A program made the translations under genes and the position numbers. From assembly GCF_001679725.1 (NCBI RefSeq), contig NZ_CP016282.1, positions 2,294,001 through 2,358,000 of the forward strand: a DNA stretch of 64,000 nucleotides, written 5' to 3'. This DNA comes from Cryobacterium arcticum. GTDB lineage: Bacteria; Actinomycetota; Actinomycetes; Actinomycetales; Microbacteriaceae. Under the pieces are notes generated by a model that searched no databases, was not told the DNA's origin, and worked only from the letters and a program-made list of their open reading frames with translations. Positions 46,952 through 54,645 of the stretch are shown piece after piece (the stretch's first letter is position 1; the number at the start of each line of letters is the position of its first letter).

Positions 46952-48520
46952 TCAGTATTCAAGGTCAGTTGACGCGTCCGGTGAGCTCGAGGCACCCTCG
47001 CCAGCGGCGAAGAGCTCAGGGAAGCGCCGCTTGCGATCGGCCAGCGGCTGCCCAGCCCTGGGGATGGCAGGCACCGGCGGCACCGCCGGCGGCACCCGCG
47101 GCGAAGTTACTGCCAGATGCTCAATAACGAAGCGTTCGGCGTACTCGAACTGCGCTTCATTGAACGCCGGCGCCATGTACTCAATCTCACCGGGGCCGAT
47201 GTTGTACTTCCGGGCCGTTTCGCGCCAGGTACCAACAGCACGAGTCACGCGCGCGAGCACCTCAGCTGCATCACGCTGCGTTAGCCGGTAGGCGTCACGG
47301 CCCTCAATGAGCAGACGCACGTCGCGGTTCGACGGGTCGTCGTGGCTGTTGATCCTGCGCGAGCGCACTCGGCTCCCTGGTCGAGTGGGGTTCACGTCGA
47401 AGGCCGGACTGAGGCGCCAGGACGTCGCAGCGCCAGCATCAACTCCAGTGCGCTCCCTGGTGAAGCCATGGTTCTTCCAGTGATCGTCGACGTTACCCAC
47501 CAGCACAGTGAGTGCCACGCGGCCGAACATCTCTCGCAGGTCCTCGACTGAAGACTCGAGGGTGACCTGGTCGATCGTGTCGGCGAGATCCTCGTACGTC
47601 GCAGACTGCTGCGGCCCAAGCTGCATTGCGGTCATCGCCGACATGTAGCCGACTCGGGACTGGCTTCGCTGATCGAAGCGCCGATCGAAGCGCTCGATGA
47701 GCAGCGACGACTTGTGCTCGTCGAGGCGGATCAGGCGGTGGCGGGGAACACGCAGTCCAGCGGCGGCAGCGAGGTCGAGTGCGGTTGCTTCCCAGGCTTC
47801 AGTGTCGATGCGCCGGTCGCGGTTCGAGGGCAGCTTCAGCAGCCACAGGCCGCCGTCGGCGTCTTGGATGGTGGCCTTGGGCCGGGCGCCGCCGAGACTG
47901 GAGCCCGCGTAGCCGAGGATCTCCATGTCCTCGTCAGTGGCCTCGTACTCTTCGAATCTGGCCACAGCTTCAGCGATGCGCTGCGCATCGTTGGGGTTTG
48001 CCGCGGTGTGCTGGGCAGCTGTTAGCCACTCAGGGGCTGCTGTACTCGTGCCTGGTGTACTCGCACCAGCTGCACTCGTACCTGAGGTGCCGGGTTCCCT
48101 GAAGCGCAGCGCACCCATACGGGTGAGGTCGTTCTGCTGCACGAGGTGGTCGAACTCGCCGAGTGCGAGCGGCCACCCAGCGCCTCGCTCGCGCGTGAAT
48201 GCAGCGTCGATGAGGCCGGTGCCCCAGTCGTCTGGTGTCGCGTCGGCGAAAGCGCCAAACAGCGCAGCGTCCTCTCCGGAGAACTGCTTGCCGGCCACCA
48301 GGGGCAGGTCCGGGGAGATCGCGTACCGGGACGGGCTCGCCAGATACTCAGCGGTGTACTCGAAGCTGCTGCCGCCGAGCTGGCGGCCGGCTCCGAAGGA
48401 TGCTCGAAGCGCTCCGATCAAGAGGGGGGCACCGGCGCTCTCAGGGCTCTCAGGGCGCTCTGGACTCTCGTCGAGATACACATCGACCGCGTCAATGAGT
48501 CGCACCTGTTCGTTGCTCAT
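46952..48520 (-). CDS. hipA: HipA-like serine/threonine kinase toxin
   Basis: 522 residues from ATG 48520 (MSNEQVRLIDAVDVYLDES). HipA-type kinases phosphorylate aminoacyl-tRNA synthetases. Present are the N-terminal subdomain (about 1-110), the glycine-rich loop GSSLGGARPKATIQDADGG, LLKLPSNRD, the catalytic loop NVDDHWKNHGF, and AFDVNPTRPG with the metal-binding Asp. The C-terminal tail (after about 470) is long and Pro/Ser-rich. The start follows hipB by 7 bases. All kinase residues seem intact, so it should be active. Confidence 0.88.
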   Translation of the reverse strand: MSNEQVRLIDAVDVYLDESPERPESPESAGAPLLIGALRASFGAGRQLGGSSFEYTAEYLASPSRYAISPDLPLVAGKQFSGEDAALFGAFADATPDDWGTGLIDAAFTRERGAGWPLALGEFDHLVQQNDLTRMGALRFREPGTSGTSAAGASTPGTSTAAPEWLTAAQHTAANPNDAQRIAEAVARFEEYEATDEDMEILGYAGSSLGGARPKATIQDADGGLWLLKLPSNRDRRIDTEAWEATALDLAAAAGLRVPRHRLIRLDEHKSSLLIERFDRRFDQRSQSRVGYMSAMTAMQLGPQQSATYEDLADTIDQVTLESSVEDLREMFGRVALTVLVGNVDDHWKNHGFTRERTGVDAGAATSWRLSPAFDVNPTRPGSRVRSRRINSHDDPSNRDVRLLIEGRDAYRLTQRDAAEVLARVTRAVGTWRETARKYNIGPGEIEYMAPAFNEAQFEYAERFVIEHLAVTSPRVPPAVPPVPAIPRAGQPLADRKRRFPELFAAGEGASSSPDASTDLEY

Positions 48521-48527
48521 GCTGTCC

Positions 48528-48884
48528 TCACTTTCGGTCTGCTGCGCTGGGCTGGTTGGGCTGCGCGGCTGGGTTGGGGGTGTGGCCAACCTGGCCAGCG
48601 ATGCCGATCTGTTCGTCCATGAGGGCCCGGCCGGCGGTGGAGTTCCAGGGATCCGTGCTGGCGATGACGGTGTTGGCCAGGCCCAGCGAGTTGAGCACGG
48701 CCAGCAGTGAGTCCATCCGGGGAGCACCGGTGCCGGTCTCGATGCCCCGAAGGGTGTCCCTGGTGACATGAGCGCGCTCGGCGAGCTGGGAGGCACTGAG
48801 ACCCTGAAGCTTCCGCCAGCGTGCGATGTTCGCGCCAAGCTCGACCAGCATGCGCGAACGTGCCGGCGAACGACGGGTGACCAT
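48528..48884 (-). CDS. hipB: HipB-like Xre-family antitoxin
   Basis: 118 residues from ATG 48884, with AGGAG six bases upstream. The Xre-type helix-turn-helix is clear: NIARWRKLQGLSASQLAERA, then THVTRDTLRGIETGTG. After a linker (LMDEQIGIAGQVGHTPN) the C-terminus is low complexity. It precedes hipA and should repress the hipBA operon and neutralise the kinase. The region upstream (48,885-48,945) is AT-rich and likely holds the promoter/operator. Confidence 0.85.
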   Translation of the reverse strand: MVTRRSPARSRMLVELGANIARWRKLQGLSASQLAERAHVTRDTLRGIETGTGAPRMDSLLAVLNSLGLANTVIASTDPWNSTAGRALMDEQIGIAGQVGHTPNPAAQPNQPSAADRK

Positions 48885-48955
48885 AAGCGCTCCTGACTCG
48901 GTGACAGCTATACCCGTCAATACTTCCAGTAAGTGACGCGTATGTCTACCACTGG

Positions 48956-49138
48956 CTATCGCTGTCGGTCGATGATCTTGCCGGTTACGTTGTCCACGAG
49001 GATCCAGGCGCCGCATCGACCAGGGCACACCGTCTCGGTGGTGCCGTCCTTCAGCTCCGTCGGACTCAGCCATCCGATGTCAGCGCCGACTTCCGGGCAG
49101 ATTCCACCGTCGTGAGGGCCTAGTGCCCATCGAGCCAT
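48956..49138 (-). CDS. small hypothetical protein
   Basis: 60 residues from ATG 49138 (MARWALGPHDGGICPEVGAD). One Cys pair (VCPGRCGAWILVDNVTGK) is visible. It lies just upstream of hipB on the same strand. Not recognised and short. Confidence 0.45.
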   Translation of the reverse strand: MARWALGPHDGGICPEVGADIGWLSPTELKDGTTETVCPGRCGAWILVDNVTGKIIDRQR

Positions 49139-49405
49139 AGAGGGCCCTGTGAGCACGCGGAGGCATGACTAGGTGCTCGGAGCCACGCCCGGGACAGCGA
49201 GGCGTTCAGCTGCCCTACAGCGCTCCGTCAGGGCACGCCCGGGAGGGGCGCCGGCGGCATAAGGACCCTTCAGTCGCCGTGCAGCAGTAGCTCGTGAAAC
49301 ATGCCGCTCGTGAAGCTCGATAGAAGGCTCGCACTATGAGCCCTCAGTGGGGGGCTTGTGGGTCGTTCGATGCCTCCAGCCCTGCCAGGCGCGTCCAAAA
49401 TGGCG

Positions 49406-49869
49406 AAATGTACCGGCGTTGGGAATCAAAGACGGTACATGCTCAGAGGGCAAATCCCCTGATCAGTGGCTGTTTAGTGAAATTCGATGTACCGGCGATT
49501 GCTCGGCCGAAATGAAGAAACGGTACGTGGTTTTGGAGGCATCGAGGATGTTTTCTCTTGATTTACCTCGAAAGTTAAGAAGAGAGAAAGAGAAATGTAC
49601 CGTTTGTACCGCCGATTTACAGAAAGCCCATACACGCGCGCACGCACACGCGCACGCACGAGACAACCTTCAATGTTGGGGTACAAACGGTACATTTTGG
49701 CGATTATGCTGGTGAGCAGGGAAATCAGGACACCGAATTGACGGTCCCATTGCCGGTACACTTCTCTGCGATCTGTGCACCTGCTGAGCAGTTATCGCCT
49801 CTGGCCTGGACTTTTGGTCCAATATGCCCTGTATGTGCGGTACCGTACTTCTCTTCTGATCGCCGGTAC
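49406..49869. repeat. CGGTAC(A) iteron array
   Basis: Copies in both orientations: AAATGTACCG 49,406-49,415; CGGTACAT 49,433-49,440; TGTACCG 49,488-49,494; CGGTAC 49,521-49,526; two in 49,593-49,610; two in 49,680-49,697; CGGTACA 49,754-49,760; the palindrome CGGTACCG 49,838-49,845; CCGGTAC 49,863-49,869. The core is a short asymmetric word, so it may be the binding site of one protein. Confidence 0.8.
49593..49697. repeat. 18-base inverted repeat around an alternating purine-pyrimidine tract
   Basis: Arms AAATGTACCGTTTGTACC (49,593-49,610) and GGTACAAACGGTACATTT (49,680-49,697) are perfect complements. Each arm carries two iteron cores. The 69-base spacer contains TACACGCGCGCACGCACACG and its continuation (49,631-49,662), almost pure alternating pyrimidine-purine, which can form Z-DNA under supercoiling. 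Confidence 0.9.
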
Positions 49870-49920
49870 TTTCTCCGTAGGCGCGCGTTTCCGCGAGCAA
49901 GCGGCAAGCACCCAGCACTC

Positions 49921-50598
49921 TCAGGCGAAGCGTTCAGCGAAGACGCGCACCGTCGTCGTGCCTGGCGTCACCTCGGTGAGGCCGTTGTCTCGGATGACGA
50001 TCAGTCGTCGCTCAGATGTGGACAGCGACGCTTGCGTCTCGACCTCATCATCCTGCTCAACGAAGCTGATCTCACTCAGGCTGATCCCGGGCCGCTGGGC
50101 CCAGGCGCGGCGCGTTCCCAGAGGCTGAGCGAGCAGCCAGGCACACACCGCGTGAGAGACTTGAGCGGCTGTCTTTCCCGTGCTCATCGCTGCCTCCCGG
50201 TTGATTTCGATGTGCGGCGTGACAGCGCCGGCACGGGCGTAGTTGCCCCCGGCGGTGGCCTCACGCTCGAGGTCCAGCCCCGAAACCTGCAGTCGGCTGA
50301 TCTCTCGAGGGCTCTGGTCGTATGGCGCCGGCACGAAGGCAATATTTACGGCGTCACCGACGGCGATCTCGATGCGTGGCAGGTCGAGAGTGCGGAGGCG
50401 CTCGAGGTCCGCCGGCCGTTTGGCCTGCCGGACGCTCTTGGTGAAGCTCCCAGCGAGCCAAGTGCGCCACGGCTCGCTGTCGAGGTCCGCCTGCGCCAGG
50501 GATAGGCCGGACGCGAACGCGGCTGCAGTGATGGTGTCGAAATGGGTGGACGGCTTGACGACGATCGTCTGTACCGGATCTGCAGTGAATTCGTTCAT
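49921..50598 (-). CDS. Pth2-like (peptidyl-tRNA hydrolase 2 fold) protein
   Basis: 225 residues from ATG 50598 with a strong ribosome site (GGAGGAGGTCCGACC). The segment REAAMSTGKTAAQVSHAVCA (about residues 135-155) matches the PTH2 core motif (MxxGKxAAQxxHA), and AWLLAQPLGTRRAWAQRPG with LIVIRDNGLTEVTPG follows as in that fold. The N-terminal about 125 residues are a non-PTH2 extension. Stand-alone PTH2 enzymes cleave peptidyl-tRNA, but in bacterial islands such domains often have unassigned roles. The gene is beside the CGGTAC array. Confidence 0.65.
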   Translation of the reverse strand: MNEFTADPVQTIVVKPSTHFDTITAAAFASGLSLAQADLDSEPWRTWLAGSFTKSVRQAKRPADLERLRTLDLPRIEIAVGDAVNIAFVPAPYDQSPREISRLQVSGLDLEREATAGGNYARAGAVTPHIEINREAAMSTGKTAAQVSHAVCAWLLAQPLGTRRAWAQRPGISLSEISFVEQDDEVETQASLSTSERRLIVIRDNGLTEVTPGTTTVRVFAERFA

Positions 50599-50672
50599 GG
50601 TCGGACCTCCTCCGGTCTGGTCGAGCGGGTACGCGGGAGCACATTCTTGAGCTCATTGGCGGGCAAAGAGAA

Positions 50673-50708
50673 GAATCCCCCGAGGAGCAGATGCTCCCCG
50701 GGGGATTC
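50673..50708. terminator. strong hairpin upstream of the Pth2-like gene
   Basis: GAATCCCCCGAGGAGCA (50,673-50,689) and TGCTCCCCGGGGGATTC (50,692-50,708) pair over 17 bases with one mismatch. The 2-base gap gives a minimal loop that would open to 4-6. It could end minus-strand transcription coming from 51 kb before the Pth2-like gene, or act as an attenuator 75 bases before its start. Confidence 0.55.
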
Positions 50709-50877
50709 GGGCTGGGCGCGCCACCCGGATGGTGACGTAACCCGTACCTACGTCTGCCATTGGCAGGTGAGGGGATGGGTGGTGGAGGAGCTCGGACGCC
50801 CTCGGCTACTCAAGTCGGTCACGTGGGCTCGTCAAGAAATTGTGGTCGGTAATCTAGCCGCAAATACTCGTTTACGG

Positions 50878-51093
50878 TCCCTTGCACGCGGCCGACGCGA
50901 CCACCCTGCTCTCCGGCCAGCAGGTCATTTCGCTGGGCGAGACGGTCAGGCGAGGAATCTCGCGCTCCTTGAGCTGTCGACGTTGAATTGGCGGTGGCTC
51001 GACGGCCCGCCGAAGGCGCCCTCGGTTCGCCGGGATAGAGACTGGGAGACCCACTTAATGACGCGGCCCGAGAGCGAGGATTCCCATGACTGA
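50878..51093 (+). pseudogene. decayed 3' end of a calcineurin-like phosphoesterase
   Basis: The sequence aligns with the C-terminal part of the gene at 32,966 (from HMHAADE to the stop). ACGCGGCCGACGCGACCACC begins the match, CAGCAGGTCATTTCGCTGGG continues, and a one-base loss near 50,940 shifts the frame. After it the frame reads GQARNLALLELSTLNWRWLD and ends MTRPESEDSHD. The N-terminal metal-binding half is absent. It is a remnant of a diverged copy, not an exact duplicate. Confidence 0.8.
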
Positions 51094-51146
51094 GACCATC
51101 TCTGCGTGGTCAATTCAGACCCCGCGTGTTGTGCATGTCGACCGCA

Positions 51147-52013
51147 TCACTGGAGTCCGTAGGTCCATTCACACTTTTCAACAACGTCAGGAATACCTGT
51201 CCAGCAAGTAGCAAGATATCGAGCGTGCTGTGTTGTTCGGATCACGGCGTAAGACGTTTCTCGTGGCCTAAGGCTTTCTGGGAAGCGGCTCTCCATGATT
51301 TCTGCGTCTTCTTCGCTCTCATCCTGCGCAGTGACGGCCCCAAATGTGGCTGTGAACTCGTCCCGATCGGGTGCGGGGTGGCGCTCCAGGTAGAACACGG
51401 ATACTTGCTCATCGGTCTTCGCGTATCGAAGCGTTCCCGCGGCGTAGATATCTACTGGGTCGTCGTCACGGCGTGTGAGCTTGTTGTGCCCGTCACTCGT
51501 TGGGGACATGACGCTGTCAACCATTAGTCCGTCAACGGTGAAGCGTTGGATGAGGTTCTGATCGGTGAATTCAAACCGGGCGGCTTCTACGCACTCACCC
51601 CCGAAGATCTTCACATCCAGCACTGGAAAACAAACCTCAAAGCGTCCTTCACCCAGCGAGACTACAGAACCTGCAATCAGCTTCTCTCGTTCGTCCTGCG
51701 CGTAAGAGAGAGCATTCCAGACGTTACTGACGACGACGGCGAAGTCATCCGCGTCGGAATCCGCAACGGTAAAGGTTCTTGCCGATAGAGGCACGTGCGC
51801 CTGCGTCGAAATTACAAGTTCAAGATAGTCTCGAGCGTTGTCGTTGCGGATGTTGTCCGTTTCGATCGATGGGAAGATTGCAACCCAGAGTGTTACAAAG
51901 ACGGCGAGAAGCGACAGCCCGAGGGCTGCAATAGGAACCCAGTCAGGCCGACTGCTTCTAAACACGACTTCGATGCGATTAATGGCGCTCGGCGTGGCCT
52001 TGCGGTTTGTCAT
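51147..52013 (-). CDS. membrane-anchored hypothetical protein
   Basis: 288 residues from ATG 52013. One TM helix near the N-terminus (WVPIAALGLSLLAVFVTLWV, about 25-45) is followed by a soluble domain with VSNVWNALSYAQDEREKLIA and RFEVCFPVLDVKIFGGECVE. The C-terminus (SYAVIRTTQHARYLATCWTG) lacks further TM. Function unknown. Confidence 0.65.
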   Translation of the reverse strand: MTNRKATPSAINRIEVVFRSSRPDWVPIAALGLSLLAVFVTLWVAIFPSIETDNIRNDNARDYLELVISTQAHVPLSARTFTVADSDADDFAVVVSNVWNALSYAQDEREKLIAGSVVSLGEGRFEVCFPVLDVKIFGGECVEAARFEFTDQNLIQRFTVDGLMVDSVMSPTSDGHNKLTRRDDDPVDIYAAGTLRYAKTDEQVSVFYLERHPAPDRDEFTATFGAVTAQDESEEDAEIMESRFPESLRPRETSYAVIRTTQHARYLATCWTGIPDVVEKCEWTYGLQ

Positions 52014-52364
52014 GAACTGAACCTAGTGAAGCGGAGTGAATACGTCCAGGAATTGCAGGTTGCCCCCCCTCCCTTGAAGCGAGAAGGGGCCCAGTTGAGA
52101 AGCGTGTGGAGATCGCCCCCGTGAGCATGCCATGTATAGCGTCGCGGCTCACCTAATCGGTCGCTGCGTGCTCGAGACGACTGTGTATTTGGCGTCCGGG
52201 CATGGCAGCCGATGGCGACCGAGAAGATGACATGGCGAGTCTGGCCTCGCCGTGACCAGGCAAAGGGCAGACGCGGCCAGCGTTGGGGGGGGGGGGCTCC
52301 CTATCTCTAAGATGACTCATATCGAGACGACCGACGGAGTCCAACGGGCTGCACGCTAAGGGGA
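52014..52364. other. intergenic region with a 12-G homopolymer
   Basis: 351 bases, no gene seen. At 52,285-52,296 there is a run of 12 G. It lies 69 bases before the next start, in the likely leader or promoter spacer of that gene. Confidence 0.5.
52285..52296 (+). repeat. poly-G tract (12 G)
   Basis: GTTGGGGGGGGGGGGCTCC. Long mononucleotide runs in a promoter spacer can change expression by slippage. It is also a common place for sequencing error. Confidence 0.9.
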
Positions 52365-53555
52365 ATGTTGTTTGAGATCACGGTTTTTAGCAACCCCGTC
52401 ACCGCCCTGGTGGGCGAGGGTGGGTTCCTCCCAGTAGAGGAGCTTCACAAAACAGCAGAATACGACGAAGAGTTCGTAAAACCTGCGCTTCTACTCGCGG
52501 ATAAGGTGACCCTTCGATCTCATCGGGTTGACCTTCTGAGCAACGAGGTGCGAGACCACAACACTCTGGGCTGGCCCGTTCCGCTCCTGGCTCGGGCTAT
52601 AGGTCTGTCAACTCGGCGCGACTCAGACGAACTCACGAGACTGAAAATCGCCGAGAGCGACCTCTTGACGAACGCGGAGATTGCATCGATCGAGGCGGCG
52701 CTGGATCCAGAGTCCGGCGAATATGCCCGCGTCATTCCAGACTCAATTAAGAGGGTTGAATCGATCCGAGTCGCGCTAGCTGCCCATTACCGATTACACG
52801 GAGACATGCTCACAAGCGAACCTCTTCGGGCCTTAGATGGCCTTCTCGAGGAGCTGCCGTGGGACCCGACACCGAAGTCACAACCGCAGAAACTCGCTGA
52901 TATCAGCGCAGGCAATGACATGGAATTTAATCGCGCGTTCTTCACGATCGTCGACGATGTCGTCAATTCACGCACGAGCGTGATGATGGACGACACGGTA
53001 TTCGGGGGTGTTAAGCGTCTAACCGGCGAACCTGCTGGTTTGGATTCAGCGACCGTGGTTCGGGGCGCGGTTGAGCTGATGCGCATGGTGGACGGATTGT
53101 CTGCAATGAGGCTTGACGAGATACCAGGCGTGCGATCTGACCTCGCGCCGTACCTTGGGCCCTTTCGGGCTTTTATGCTCGAGGTGTCCGAGAGCGTGGG
53201 CCAAGACGATGCAAGTGATGCGGAGCGTTCCAGGCAGTTACTCCTCGCGTGGGAACGACAAGTAGCTCCGGCTGTTGATGAACTCGAAGCGGTCCTCAGG
53301 AGTGCGAGTTTCAAGCGAAATGCAATCGATGTTTTTGCCACAAGGGCCGAGGTTTTACAAACCGTAGGATTCGCCCTTGGGATTGCCGCCGGTGCCGGGC
53401 TGGTTGGGATATCGAGCCTCACCGCCGGGGCGGCGCTGGCACCGCCAATGCTCGAAGCCCTCGTGGCGTCTGTGCGCGCGAAACAGGCGGCTAGGACAAA
53501 TCGAGCCTACTTCGTGCATGCAATGGCGGCGCGACTTACTCGGGGACGCGCCTAG
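52365..53555 (+). CDS. hypothetical protein with C-terminal hydrophobic segment
   Basis: 396 residues from ATG 52365 (TTG 52368 adjoins with AAGGGG at better spacing). It is mostly helical and charged, with EELHKTAEYDEEFVKPALLL, DEIPGVRSDLAPYLGPF and AERSRQLLLAWERQVAPAVD. A glycine-rich hydrophobic stretch (TVGFALGIAAGAGLVGISSL, about 350-370) may be a membrane segment near the C-terminus. Not recognised. It is the first gene of the 52.4-61.3 kb cluster, which otherwise contains defence-type genes. Confidence 0.65.
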   Translation: MLFEITVFSNPVTALVGEGGFLPVEELHKTAEYDEEFVKPALLLADKVTLRSHRVDLLSNEVRDHNTLGWPVPLLARAIGLSTRRDSDELTRLKIAESDLLTNAEIASIEAALDPESGEYARVIPDSIKRVESIRVALAAHYRLHGDMLTSEPLRALDGLLEELPWDPTPKSQPQKLADISAGNDMEFNRAFFTIVDDVVNSRTSVMMDDTVFGGVKRLTGEPAGLDSATVVRGAVELMRMVDGLSAMRLDEIPGVRSDLAPYLGPFRAFMLEVSESVGQDDASDAERSRQLLLAWERQVAPAVDELEAVLRSASFKRNAIDVFATRAEVLQTVGFALGIAAGAGLVGISSLTAGAALAPPMLEALVASVRAKQAARTNRAYFVHAMAARLTRGRA

Positions 53556-53799
53556 GGGGCGGGCGACACCGGCGACGGCAAGCCTTCCCGCAGGCCGGCG
53601 GCGCCGACCTTGGGCCCGATTAACCGGCTCCGGCGGGCCGATCGAGCCTTGAGCATTCAGCGGCATACCAATCATCTCGAAGCGCTGTGTCACAACGATT
53701 TTGCAGCGTCGATGCTGGTAATGATGCGGGTGGTGCTGCTGCACGACCCATGGTGGCTCCTCCCTCAGCGGACAGAGAGAATATGCCGAGCGTATTGGC

Positions 53800-53946
53800 T
53801 CAGATCTCGGCGCCGACGCTCGCTGGCTTTGCGATCTCGCGCTTGTCGCTCCCACAGATGGGCGACTCCCGGCCACAGATCTACCTGCTCTTGATACCGC
53901 ACAGCCCAACGCAGACGCTCCTCGGTTACCTCAGCAGAGAGCCCTG
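53800..53946 (-). pseudogene. 3' fragment of an HNH-like gene
   Basis: On the minus strand the translation GLSAEVTEERLRWAVRYQEQ, then VDLWPGVAHLWERQARDRK aligns with the C-terminal tail of the HNH gene at 45,936 (GLSADATEERLRWQARYQEQ, VDNWPGVADLWERQARDRE). Flanking TATTGGCTCAG at 53,793 is also shared, but the stop of the intact gene is lost. The HNH core is absent, so this is gene debris. It lies between the 52.4 kb gene and the ParB-like fragment. Confidence 0.8.
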
Positions 53947-54093
53947 CGGTTGCCGGTCCATCGTTACTCTAGTCGTCGTTCTCCCCACCCATCCAAGGAC
54001 CGCCATGGCCGTCTTCGACCTTCGAGCGACCAGGAATGCCGTGTGAGCGACCTTTGAGGCATGCACGTGCCCGGGTGGGCTAGGTTGTGAGGC

Positions 54094-54524
54094 ATGGAGT
54101 TCCGCGAACCAGGAGTCGTCTGGTACACCGCTCAGGAGTTTAAAGCCGCGTTTCATCCATCGACGACTGCGGATCTATTGACCACACCTGCTCTGGAGTC
54201 TGGCACGTGCTGGACACAGTCCGCGGTAATGAGCAGTACAACGCAGTCAAGCTGTCGCTTGAGCAAAAAGGCTGGGTTCGACCCTTGCCATGGCGCTGGA
54301 CTACCGACAAACGAAAATCGGGCGATCTACGGGTTAGAGAACTCGTCGATGGGCACAATCGAGCTGCGGCCGCGGTAGCACTCGGACTCAAAATCCCCCT
54401 CGTAGAGGTACCGGAAGCGGACGCAGTTGCCGCTGACTCAGGGAGTTGGCGGCACGGCGATGAGATCCCGCGCAGCACGGCTGATGCGAAGTTCAAGACC
54501 AGTCAGTATCCATGGTCGGAGTAG
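54094..54524 (+). pseudogene. ParB/Srx-like domain protein, frameshifted or in two overlapping frames
   Basis: Two frames join. From ATG 54094 the protein reads MEFREPGVVWYTAQEFKAAF and continues to LLTTPALESG. A different frame from GTG 54207 reads VLDTVRGNEQYNAVKLSLEQ, then WVRPLPWRWTTDKRKSGDLR and VDGHNRAAAAVALGLKIPLV. The last is the GHxR signature of ParB/Srx nuclease-type domains. A single-base shift at about 54,200 would make one 142-residue protein. The second frame alone (105 aa) may still be expressed. Confidence 0.6.
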
Positions 54525-54645
54525 TTGTGCTTTCCATCCTCATTTGACGTCCGTCAGTGAGCGAATAGCTGCAGGACGGTAAGGCCCGCCAGCCCAACAG
54601 GTGAGCAGTCTTTGGTTAGGACCGAGTAACATCTGGATTCGGGCG

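Larger units (their letters stand above)
49157..49920. other. 764-base non-coding region with CGGTAC iterons
   Basis: No frame has both a ribosome site and recognisable sequence. The region holds at least ten CGGTAC/GTACCG words, an 18-base inverted repeat, and an alternating purine-pyrimidine tract. The composition is more AT-rich than neighbouring DNA. It lies between hipB and the Pth2-like gene. Confidence 0.6.
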
